Positions 7,034 to 15,051 of a DNA stretch of 16,530 bases are shown piece after piece (position 1 is the first letter of the stretch; every line of letters begins with the position of its first letter). The translations under genes were made by a program, and so were the position numbers. Under the pieces are notes generated by a model. The model had not been told where the DNA came from, ran no database searches, and saw nothing but the letters and a program-made list of their open reading frames with translations. This stretch comes from CAZERT01 sp964630015 (GTDB lineage: Bacteria; Patescibacteriota; Microgenomatia; UBA10105; UBA927): positions 1-16,530 of the forward strand of contig CAZVTJ010000017.1 in the NCBI GenBank assembly GCA_964630015.1, given 5' to 3'.

Positions 7034-7963
7034 TTATTCAACCTTCGTAAGATATTGACCGGATGCCCACCCGTTTTGTGTCGGAGAATACATAAGTTCA
7101 TACCACCCCGATTCCTCACTCAGAATGGTGAATTTTTCTCCGGGGTTAAGCTTTGCCACCTCCGTTGCGGTCGTTGACGGTTCCATGCGGAGCCGTAAAA
7201 ATCCCGTTGGCGTATCTTTCACTATGACATATGGTTTTTTTGGTTCCTGCTGCTGTGACTGTTCTTTTCCTGTCGGTGTACCAGTCGGGCTTTTTGTACT
7301 GCCGGTCGGTGTGGGGGCAAGGGAAATTTGGGCGGATTGTGTCGCATCCGGCGTTGGCGATGGTGTTGCCGTTGCATCGGTTCCCGGGGATAAAGCGAGA
7401 CGGAATTGTGCATTAATCCTATATCCCGGGGTAACTAAAACGGTTACGGTCCGTGGTAAGTATCCGCGGGCACTGACAAAAACCTCATGATTCCCCGGCT
7501 GCAAATCCGTCAGCGTGAGTGGTGTTACTCCTTTCATATCCTGATCCACCATAACGATTGACCCATCGGGATCGGATTGGAATACGACTTCCGTTTTCTT
7601 TCCCCCGATATATTCCATCCACAATACATCGGATTGATTGGTTAATTCCGATTCGGATAATACAACCGTCACTGCGGTTACGGTGTTGGGAACAATGCGG
7701 ATTTTCGACTCCCATGATGCAAGCGAGGGGGAAAGTTCGCTGACAAGCTTTACCGTATGCTCCCCGCCATCCACCTTCAGCAAAGGATTTTTGATTGGCG
7801 TCTTGCCGATGGATTTATTATCCAAATATGCAGCAACTTCCGGCTGGCTTTCAATACGAAGCTCACCCTGTTTTGGCTGCAAACTTGACACCAGACGGAT
7901 AACAAGAATCGCAAGCCCGACAAACAGGAAAACACCGGCAATAAAGAATACTTTCTGCTTCAT
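7034..7963 (-). CDS. Membrane-anchored PEGA-PEGA-SH3 domain protein
   Basis: The 309-residue product has one N-terminal transmembrane helix (about 5-25) with a short cytoplasmic MKQK and no clear cleavage site, so it is probably anchored with its body outside. Two PEGA domains follow, at about 33-105 (GELRIESQPEVAAYLDNK, then GKTPI) and 125-190 (VVFQSDPDGSIVMVDQ, then GVTPLTLTDLQPGNHEV). A low-complexity Thr/Pro/Ser/Gln linker (191-243) connects to a C-terminal bacterial SH3 domain (245-308, with LRLRMEPS and GWASGQYL). PEGA domains are linked to surface proteins and SH3b domains often bind peptidoglycan, so a cell-wall-associated role is likely but unproven. It has its own extended -10 9 nt before the ATG and no Shine-Dalgarno site. 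It converges on the UbiA gene with 24 bp between the stops. Confidence 0.82.
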   Translation of the reverse strand: MKQKVFFIAGVFLFVGLAILVIRLVSSLQPKQGELRIESQPEVAAYLDNKSIGKTPIKNPLLKVDGGEHTVKLVSELSPSLASWESKIRIVPNTVTAVTVVLSESELTNQSDVLWMEYIGGKKTEVVFQSDPDGSIVMVDQDMKGVTPLTLTDLQPGNHEVFVSARGYLPRTVTVLVTPGYRINAQFRLALSPGTDATATPSPTPDATQSAQISLAPTPTGSTKSPTGTPTGKEQSQQQEPKKPYVIVKDTPTGFLRLRMEPSTTATEVAKLNPGEKFTILSEESGWYELMYSPTQNGWASGQYLTKVE

Positions 7964-7972
7964 GAGGACTTT

Positions 7973-7981
7973 ATCATACCA
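7973..7981 (-). promoter_or_regulatory. Extended -10 promoter of the PEGA-SH3 gene (leaderless)
   Basis: On the minus strand TGGTATGAT (TG, one base, TATGAT) ends 9 nt before the ATG at 7963. The predicted transcript would start about 2 nt before the start codon. No Shine-Dalgarno site is seen. A poor TTCATG lies 17 bp upstream of the -10. Confidence 0.5.
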
Positions 7982-8021
7982 CAGGGGGAAAAACTCATGA
8001 AGACGCTGGAATTTTTCAGGG

Positions 8022-8918
8022 TCATTTCTTCAAAAGGAGCGTTTGGATGAACCCGGCAATATGACGGGCAACGTTAGGTTCATATCCGTCAAACCCATGA
8101 TCCGATCCGGGAATGCAAACGCTTGTATAGGACAAACGATGGTTCTGGGAATCAAATTCCCTCAGGATATCCCCAACCGGACGGTCTGCCATTTCATCTT
8201 CCTGTCCGAACATAACATAAACCGGATAGTGTATATCCGCAACCATATTCATCGGACGCGGAGGTTTTTCCCCATACGCAAAAACGTCTTCCTGCGATCG
8301 TGAAAATAAACTCAAAAAACGGTTCGGGGTAATGGGGAAAAATATGAACGGTACGAACAGAAGCTTGTTCCCTAACCCAAGCGCGACAAAAAATCTCATT
8401 ACCAAAAGAATAAGCCCCAAATATGAAGGAGCGGTAAGCCTGTCACGGATTGGACTTGCCAAAACTATCCCCTTTACCCGTTTGTCATACGGATATGACG
8501 CACCGTAATAACAGACTTTATTTGCCCCGGTACTGTGGCCTATCAGGATAATCCGCGAATACCCAAGCGTTCCCAGATAATCAATAAAAGCCTGTATGTC
8601 ATAGACGCACTCCGTAAAATTTTCCTGGCCTGCGCCGCCGGCAACCCGGGAAACCCCCGTGGGAACCGCTGAGTCGATTTTGCGGATGGAAGCAAGAGCG
8701 TCATGACCACGAGTATTACATGAAAGATATGCCCACCCATGTTTCTTACACTGTGCAATCAGTGCATCATGAAGCGAATAATTCCGGTAGAAATTGCCCG
8801 ACAAACCATGAACCCACACGAGCGCCGTATTTCCCTTTTTCTGCGGTTCATATAAAAATCCCTGATGGATCAGGTCATCGGAGGTCCTGCATTCGATAAG
8901 GTGTATTGGTTCGTTCAT
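8022..8918 (-). CDS. Alpha/beta hydrolase
   Basis: From the ATG at 8918 the protein has 298 residues. It shows the alpha/beta-hydrolase plan: VWVHGLSGNF (35-43) forming the oxyanion region, the nucleophile elbow GHSTGA with S129, a probable catalytic acid in FGQEDEMAD (E240/D241 region) and the histidine in GSDHGFDG (H274). A hydrophobic insert (about 166-200) resembles a lid that may contact membrane or lipid. The GHSTG elbow with long flanks resembles DUF1749-type hydrolases, but the substrate is unknown. The start at 8918 was preferred to one ten codons upstream because it makes an ATGA overlap with the methyltransferase stop and drops residues encoded within that gene. It is probably co-translated with the methyltransferase. 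Confidence 0.88.
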   Translation of the reverse strand: MNEPIHLIECRTSDDLIHQGFLYEPQKKGNTALVWVHGLSGNFYRNYSLHDALIAQCKKHGWAYLSCNTRGHDALASIRKIDSAVPTGVSRVAGGAGQENFTECVYDIQAFIDYLGTLGYSRIILIGHSTGANKVCYYGASYPYDKRVKGIVLASPIRDRLTAPSYLGLILLVMRFFVALGLGNKLLFVPFIFFPITPNRFLSLFSRSQEDVFAYGEKPPRPMNMVADIHYPVYVMFGQEDEMADRPVGDILREFDSQNHRLSYTSVCIPGSDHGFDGYEPNVARHIAGFIQTLLLKK

Positions 8919-9544
8919 GTCTTTTGTGCAAAACAGGCAATCCACCACTGGCCTTTTCTTTCCGGATGCAATATATTCTCGTCAAGGGTATAACAATCCA
9001 GAATATGAAAATGTGCATCCGTCAAAATCGTCGTTACATACTCCATTGAATAGTACGAAAACAACCGTTTTTTATCCGGGATGCTTGACTCCTTCTTCAC
9101 ATGTTCACCGGAACCGGATTTTACCAATACAAAAAAAATCCCTGAAGTTTTCAGCATCGTATAACATCGGGATATGACACCGGGAACATCGGTATACCGC
9201 AAATGGTGAAGCGATGCACACGCCCATATTCCGTCAAACGTATTAACGGAAAAATCAAGATCGAGAAGATTCATGCGGATATACTGTGCTCCCGGAGCTT
9301 TCATGCGCGCAATAGCAAGCAGATTATCGGATAAATCCACTCCAACAACACCAAATCCATTTTCTATAAAATATGCGCTATCCCTTCCTGGTCCGCATCC
9401 GGCATCAAGAATCATTCCTCCAGGAGGAAGAAGGGAGCAAAACTTCTTCCGTTCCGTTGGTACGCCATATTTTTCTGCTTGCTGTGCGTACTCTAAAGCC
9501 ATTTGATCATATACATCAATCGTCTGTTGTATGTAATCATCCAT
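8915..9544 (-). CDS. Class I SAM-dependent methyltransferase
   Basis: This 209-residue cytoplasmic protein has a Rossmann-like methyltransferase core. Motif I is MILDAGCGPGRDS (44-56), which binds SAM. GVVGVDLSDNLL (65-75) holds the acidic residue for the ribose hydroxyls, and NLLDLDF (92-98) and FDGIWACASLHHL (103-115) correspond to motifs II and III. The DAGCGPGRDS form and N-terminal YDQMALEYA are common in small-molecule methyltransferases of the Methyltransf_11/25 group; the substrate cannot be named. A minus-strand TATACT at 9557-9562 lies 12 nt before the ATG, implying a very short leader, and there is no Shine-Dalgarno site. The stop overlaps the hydrolase start (ATGA), so both may serve one modification pathway. 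Confidence 0.87.
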   Translation of the reverse strand: MDDYIQQTIDVYDQMALEYAQQAEKYGVPTERKKFCSLLPPGGMILDAGCGPGRDSAYFIENGFGVVGVDLSDNLLAIARMKAPGAQYIRMNLLDLDFSVNTFDGIWACASLHHLRYTDVPGVISRCYTMLKTSGIFFVLVKSGSGEHVKKESSIPDKKRLFSYYSMEYVTTILTDAHFHILDCYTLDENILHPERKGQWWIACFAQKT

Positions 9545-9556
9545 AGAATACTAGTG

Positions 9557-9562
9557 AGTATA
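9557..9562 (-). promoter_or_regulatory. -10 box before the methyltransferase gene
   Basis: TATACT on the minus strand lies 12 nt before the ATG at 9544, just after the groEL-distal hairpin. A start 7 nt downstream leaves a leader of about 6 nt. It lacks the TG extension and an evident -35, so support is weaker than for the other sites. Confidence 0.35.
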
Positions 9563-9567
9563 TCCCA

Positions 9568-9592
9568 AATCCCCCGCAGTATGCGGGGGATT
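9568..9592 (-). terminator. Perfect 10-bp hairpin after groEL, possible terminator
   Basis: AATCCCCCGC (9568-9577) and GCGGGGGATT (9583-9592) form a perfect 10-bp stem with a 5-nt loop, 27 bp beyond the groEL stop. The position fits an end of the groESL transcript. The base run after the stem on the minus strand is only ATTTGGG, so a classical U-tract is missing. It may be a weak terminator, an RNA-stability element, or both. Confidence 0.5.
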
Positions 9593-9619
9593 ATCGTACT
9601 ACCTATTTTGATTGGATGG

Positions 9620-11585
<1,966 letters not shown>

Positions 11586-11638
11586 ATTTCCTCCTTTTCC
11601 AAAATTTCACTTATACAGGTAAACGAGTGCCACATTCG

Positions 11639-11665
11639 TTGGCAGTCGAATGAAGTGACTGCTAT
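11639..11665 (-). promoter_or_regulatory. CIRCE-like operator of groESL with symmetric base change
   Basis: On the plus strand TTGGCAGTC, 9 nt, then GACTGCTAT. Consensus CIRCE, the HrcA site, is TTAGCACTC-N9-GAGTGCTAA. The site has the correct spacer and matches 14 of 18 arm positions; both arms carry the complementary swap C-to-G/G-to-C (GCAGTC and GACTGC), which keeps the inner six bases perfectly palindromic. It overlaps the -10 box of groES, a position suited to repression. hrcA itself is not in the window. Confidence 0.6.
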
Positions 11666-11692
11666 TTTATGGGTACTGAACACCACTGTCAA
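11664..11692 (-). promoter_or_regulatory. Sigma-70 promoter of groESL
   Basis: On the minus strand TTGACA (11687-11692) is separated by exactly 17 bp from TAAAAT (11664-11669). Transcription should start near 11657 and leave a 5' leader of about 72 nt before the groES ATG. It is the only promoter in the window with a consensus -35, in keeping with high chaperonin expression. Confidence 0.75.
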
Positions 11693-11782
11693 GTAGGATA
11701 TTTTGCAAACACTTTTCCATCACGGCATTCGTACAAAACCACCCCGTCCTTACTTTACTACACCTATATCCACTCACGCGGT

Positions 11783-13393
11783 TTATTGTGTTTTTGAGGA
11801 TGACTGTTCAATCAGACCAAATGACGACAAAATATCGGAAAATCCTTTTCCCATTGCTTCAAGAACCTGTGCGGGTGGAGTTCCCTTGGCTACGGCATCG
11901 AGGGCTTCCTTCAGATACGAAATCATCATCGTATCCAGACCGGAATCTCCATCGTATGTTCCTGATGCCAATGGAAACGAATGTGCAGACTGTGCCATGG
12001 ATACGATCGGCCCAAGATAGGTGTCTTCACGCAAACGGTCCATAAGGTCAAGGCGTGCATACGGTTCCCCGTAAAGACGGGTCTTTTGTGCGGAAGTAAA
12101 CAGAAGCGACGCTCCCTCTTCACTTGTCAAAAACTGGACGAATTTCCATGACGCTTCCTTATTTTGGCTTTTTGAGGATACACCCTCCACCCAATAGCTT
12201 GCCCAATTGACTGGAGGATTACCGGCAAGCTGGGGAACGGGTGCGATTTTAAACGGAAGCGCGGGATTTAACTCTTTCACTTTGAGTGCATCGCGGGAGG
12301 AGGCAAAAATCATGGCAACCCGGCCGTTTGCAAACGCAAGGATGGAATCGTCCATTGATTCGTTCCAGCTGTACTGTGCATCACCGGGTGTGGCAAATTT
12401 TCTCCAATAAAGCAGTGTCTGTTCGGATTCCTGCCCGTTTGGATTCACCAGATTTGCGCCGTTTTGCAAAAACATTAAGGAAACGATATCGCTGAAATTT
12501 TGGATATTGTTAGTCGTTCCGAGAGCAATCGGCGCACGGATAATCCGTTCCCCATCCAATACCAACAGTTTTTTAATATACCCGTCCGGCCCGATGAGTT
12601 GTTCCCACGTTGCCGGAGGATCGGAAATCCCCGCCTGTTTCAGAAGATCCTCGTTATAGAGCAATGCAAGACCATCATACATGAGAGGAATTCCGTAAAT
12701 CGTTTGGCCGGCAACTAAATCGGTATTCATGACTTTGGGAAATGTCGATGCATACTGGGCCGTTGTAATAATGGATGGGGGAACCGGAGACAGATCATTC
12801 TGGAGCATGCCGACCCATGTATTATGGAACCGGTAGACATCCGGTCCCACTCCCTGGGCTATCTGCGTTTGGAGTTTCACCCGATAATCCTTAAGTGAAT
12901 TACTCACATACTGCACATGGATTGTCGGATTTTTTGTCTGAAATGCATCAATGACCGGGCGCATGACGGATTCATCCTCCAATACCCCCCAATAGACAAC
13001 CGTGCTTTCCGTCTGTTGGTTGGAACCAAGCGATACAAGTGCATACCGGAAGGCAATTGCCATACCGCCCAAAAGAAGAATAAGAAAAAACAGCAAAAGT
13101 ATGCGCTTTGACCAGGAATTGGTAGTAACGGTTTGAGCAGGGGTAGACGGCGTGAATGCCGAAGGAGTGGCGTTTTGTTGTTGTTCTTCCGGTGGGAACT
13201 CTGAAACTGGCGGTGAAAATACCTGGGGAGTCGCTGATCCTAACCCTTCCTCCGGTTGAACTTGGTCATCATGTTGTTGTTGTTGCGGCTGGGTTTCCGG
13301 CTGCAGTGCACCGGGAAGCTCGGGGAAAAGTATCCCTTCCGGGGTAACTACCCCCGATTGTGCATCCTGATTGTTATCGTCTGGTGTGTCCAT
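11783..13393 (-). CDS. Membrane-anchored ABC-type extracellular solute-binding protein
   Basis: The chosen product has 536 residues. The first 95 are an acidic, Gln/Pro-rich, probably disordered cytoplasmic region (including QPQQQQ and PPEEQQQ). A helix at about 97-119 (ILLLFFLILLLGGMAIAF) anchors it, and a family 1 solute-binding domain follows outside, beginning TVVYWGVLEDESVM and containing VGPDVYRFHN, IYGIPLMYDGLALLYNEDLL, ATWEQL, AFANGRVAMIF and WKFVQFLTSEEGASLLF. Such proteins deliver sugars or other solutes to ABC permeases, but no permease or ATPase is nearby. ATG 13393 is preferred over in-frame starts at 13420 and 13447, which run into the divergent VanW gene; the residues before it do not resemble the acidic tail. 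A minus-strand extended -10 (TGATATGAT, 13413-13421) would give a 13-nt leader. Substrate unknown. Confidence 0.85.
   Translation of the reverse strand: MDTPDDNNQDAQSGVVTPEGILFPELPGALQPETQPQQQQHDDQVQPEEGLGSATPQVFSPPVSEFPPEEQQQNATPSAFTPSTPAQTVTTNSWSKRILLLFFLILLLGGMAIAFRYALVSLGSNQQTESTVVYWGVLEDESVMRPVIDAFQTKNPTIHVQYVSNSLKDYRVKLQTQIAQGVGPDVYRFHNTWVGMLQNDLSPVPPSIITTAQYASTFPKVMNTDLVAGQTIYGIPLMYDGLALLYNEDLLKQAGISDPPATWEQLIGPDGYIKKLLVLDGERIIRAPIALGTTNNIQNFSDIVSLMFLQNGANLVNPNGQESEQTLLYWRKFATPGDAQYSWNESMDDSILAFANGRVAMIFASSRDALKVKELNPALPFKIAPVPQLAGNPPVNWASYWVEGVSSKSQNKEASWKFVQFLTSEEGASLLFTSAQKTRLYGEPYARLDLMDRLREDTYLGPIVSMAQSAHSFPLASGTYDGDSGLDTMMISYLKEALDAVAKGTPPAQVLEAMGKGFSDILSSFGLIEQSSSKTQ
13175..13285 (-). 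repeat. CAA-rich trinucleotide tracts coding poly-Gln
   Basis: Two short runs of CAA codons on the minus strand, (TTG)4 at 13274-13285 and (TTG)3 at 13175-13183 on the plus strand, encode the QQQQ and QQQ tracts of the solute-binding protein tail. They lie in its low-complexity cytoplasmic part and could vary in length between strains. Confidence 0.6.
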
Positions 13394-13405
13394 ATATGTG
13401 TACGG

Positions 13406-13421
13406 TACAATAATCATATCA
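13406..13421. promoter_or_regulatory. Overlapping divergent -10 elements (VanW gene and solute-binding protein gene)
   Basis: Plus-strand TACAAT at 13406-13411 lies 9 nt before the VanW-gene ATG at 13421. Minus-strand TGATATGAT occupies 13421-13413 and would start transcription near 13406 for the gene beginning at 13393. The whole divergent control region is 27 bp. No -35 hexamer is evident for either. Confidence 0.45.
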
Positions 13422-14833
13422 TGACTCAACTGAAAATACGGCCACACGCAAAACTGTTTTCCGTACTCGGAATTCCTTCGGCAATCCTGTTTTCCGTCAT
13501 CCTGATCATTGGTGCATATATCCTGTCATTTGAAAGAAACTATACGAATAAGATCTATCCCAATGTTTCCATCCAATCGACCCCTGTCGGAGGAAAAACA
13601 ATCCAGGAAGTTTTGGATATGCTTTCCCCGTACAACACGCCGCTTTCGGATACGCAATTTGTCTTTGCCCTGGATGCGGCAGATGAACCCATTGCCACGG
13701 TATCGGCTTTGCAGCTTTCCCCCGGCTATGATACGAATATTGCGGCAACGCAAGCCTACCTTATCGGACGGTCACCGTATTTCCTGTCCAATATCCGGGA
13801 AAAATTTTTTTCAAAAACGATTACGATTCCCCTGAGCATTACCTGGAATGCCGAAGAGTTCGATGCACTTGTGCAGTCACTTCAGCCACAAGTGGAAATA
13901 CCGGTTCAGGATGCGTTGTTTACGTTCGAAAACGGAAAGGTCAGTGCATTCAAGGCATCCCGGGATGGAAAAGGACTGGATAAGGATGAGCTTACGAAAC
14001 GGTTTGAACAGGCAATCAAGGAGGCATTGCGAAAACAATCAAAAGAAATAACGATTCTTATTCCTACCGTCACAATCAAACCGGCAGTGACGACGGATAA
14101 GGCAAATTCATTCGGTATTAGAGAAAAAATCGGAACGGGGTTTTCCATGTTTTCCGGTTCCATCCCAGGCCGTATCCACAATGTTGCCCTCGGATCGTCA
14201 CGGCTAAACGGCGTCATCATCCGTCCTGGCGAAACATTTTCCTTTAACCAGGCAATCGGGGATGTGTCCGCGGCAACCGGATATCAGCCTGCATATATCA
14301 TCAAGGATGGACGTACGGTTTTGGGAGACGGCGGCGGCATGTGTCAGGTATCAACGACACTGTTTCGTGCGGCACTGAATGCCGGACTGCCTATTACCGA
14401 ACGGCACGAACACTCCTACAGGGTTCATTATTATGAAGAGGGGGGATTTAAACCCGGACTGGATGCAACCGTATTTTCCCCGACGGAGGATTTGAAATTC
14501 ACCAATAATACACCGGCATCGATCCTCATCCAAACAACGGTCGATACCGAAAACCTGACGGCAACGTTTGATCTGTACGGAACAAGCGACGGACGGAAAG
14601 CGGAAATTTATGACCATCAGGTATGGGGAATTGTACCGCCTCCGCCTCCGTTGTACCAGGATGATCCAACGCTGCCGGTCGGAACAATACGTCAGGTGGA
14701 TTTCGATTCGTGGGGAGCAAAAGCATCATTTAAATATAAAGTCACGCGGGGAACAGAGATCATGACTCAACAGGATTTCTTTTCCAATTACCGTCCATGG
14801 CAGGCAGTCTTTCTGAAAGGAACCAAACAATGA
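13421..14833 (+). CDS. VanW/G5 domain envelope protein
   Basis: The 470-residue protein has one N-terminal helix (about 15-36) and an extracytoplasmic body. Residues about 45-220 form a region like the putative peptidoglycan-binding domain found before VanW domains (TPVGGKTIQEVLDML, TWNAEEFDALVQSL, SRDGKGLDKDEL). The VanW domain covers about 235-390: FSFNQAIGDVSAATGYQPA, then GDGGGMCQVSTTLFRA (C308) and ERHEHSYRVHYY (H331), GLDATV. After a poly-Pro hinge (406-410) a G5-like domain closes the protein (SFKYKVTRGTEI, 436-447). VanW was named from vancomycin-resistance loci, but its biochemical role is uncertain; cell-wall binding or remodelling is likely. The start at 13421 was chosen because upstream in-frame codons back to 13256 are antisense to the divergent gene and the TACAAT box lies 9 nt before it. 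Its stop overlaps the next ATG (ATGA). Confidence 0.88.
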   Translation: MTQLKIRPHAKLFSVLGIPSAILFSVILIIGAYILSFERNYTNKIYPNVSIQSTPVGGKTIQEVLDMLSPYNTPLSDTQFVFALDAADEPIATVSALQLSPGYDTNIAATQAYLIGRSPYFLSNIREKFFSKTITIPLSITWNAEEFDALVQSLQPQVEIPVQDALFTFENGKVSAFKASRDGKGLDKDELTKRFEQAIKEALRKQSKEITILIPTVTIKPAVTTDKANSFGIREKIGTGFSMFSGSIPGRIHNVALGSSRLNGVIIRPGETFSFNQAIGDVSAATGYQPAYIIKDGRTVLGDGGGMCQVSTTLFRAALNAGLPITERHEHSYRVHYYEEGGFKPGLDATVFSPTEDLKFTNNTPASILIQTTVDTENLTATFDLYGTSDGRKAEIYDHQVWGIVPPPPPLYQDDPTLPVGTIRQVDFDSWGAKASFKYKVTRGTEIMTQQDFFSNYRPWQAVFLKGTKQ

Positions 14834-14855
14834 CGGATGGTCCGGTTCAGGGCAT
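14830..14855 (+). CDS. Start of an ORF cut by the assembly gap
   Basis: An ATG overlaps the VanW-gene stop in an ATGA and opens a frame reading MTDGPVQG before the Ns. ATGA coupling is used twice elsewhere in the window, so this is a likely gene start. It may be the 5' end of the gene whose 3' end appears after the gap. With exactly 100 Ns the two parts are not in frame (209 nt in total), so the gap length is not literal or they are different genes. The eight residues do not allow identification. Confidence 0.4.
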
Positions 14856-14955
14856 NNNNNNNNNNNNNNNNNNNNNNNNNNNNNNNNNNNNNNNNNNNNN
14901 NNNNNNNNNNNNNNNNNNNNNNNNNNNNNNNNNNNNNNNNNNNNNNNNNNNNNNN
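14856..14955. other. 100-N assembly gap
   Basis: Exactly 100 unknown bases, the usual placeholder for a scaffold gap of unknown length. Reading frames crossing it cannot be trusted. Confidence 0.97.
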
Positions 14956-14957
14956 CG

Positions 14958-15038
14958 GTTGGCGCAAAATTCGTCATCATCCAAAAAATCCAAACGCCGT
15001 CAACCACCGATATTATCCGGAATATACCGCTTGAGTGA
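14958..15038 (+). CDS. 3' end of a gene, possibly a cytidylyltransferase-fold enzyme
   Basis: In the frame ending with TGA at 15036-15038 the last residues contain VGAKFVIIQKIQTPSTTDII followed by RNIPLE. The S-T-T-x-I-I pattern after a beta-strand rich in Val/Ile resembles the C-terminal end of RfaE2/HldE- and TagD-like nucleotidyltransferases (for example CSTTNIIKKI in E. coli HldE). If so, it would activate a sugar or polyol phosphate with CTP or ATP, fitting the envelope theme. Only 26 residues are visible, so this is tentative. Its TGA stop supplies the TG of the tsaD extended -10. Confidence 0.4.
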   Translation, partial: VGAKFVIIQKIQTPSTTDIIRNIPLE

Positions 15039-15044
15039 TACAAT
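15036..15044 (+). promoter_or_regulatory. Extended -10 promoter of tsaD (leaderless)
   Basis: TGATACAAT (TG 15036-15037, TACAAT 15039-15044) lies 7 nt before the tsaD ATG and is identical to the element before the GT2 gene. The predicted start is at the ATG or one base before it. No Shine-Dalgarno site is present. Confidence 0.55.
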
Positions 15045-15051
15045 CGGTTCT

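Noticed and set aside
8919..8948. Ten-codon extension of the hydrolase
   Set aside because: The ATGA junction with the methyltransferase stop gives a better start, and the extra residues are encoded within the methyltransferase gene.
11607..11692. HspR (HAIR) or CtsR operator before groES
   Set aside because: No CTTGAGT-N7-ACTCAAG and no GGTCAAA repeat is present; the CIRCE-like N9 palindrome explains the symmetry better.
13256..13420. Fifty-five-codon extension of the VanW protein
   Set aside because: It is antisense to the divergent solute-binding gene, and the helix-containing N-terminus starting at 13421 is adequate.
14797..15051. Apparent N-terminal extension of tsaD through the N gap
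   Set aside because: It is an artefact of translating 100 Ns; TsaD begins with the canonical MKILAIESSCDE at 15052.
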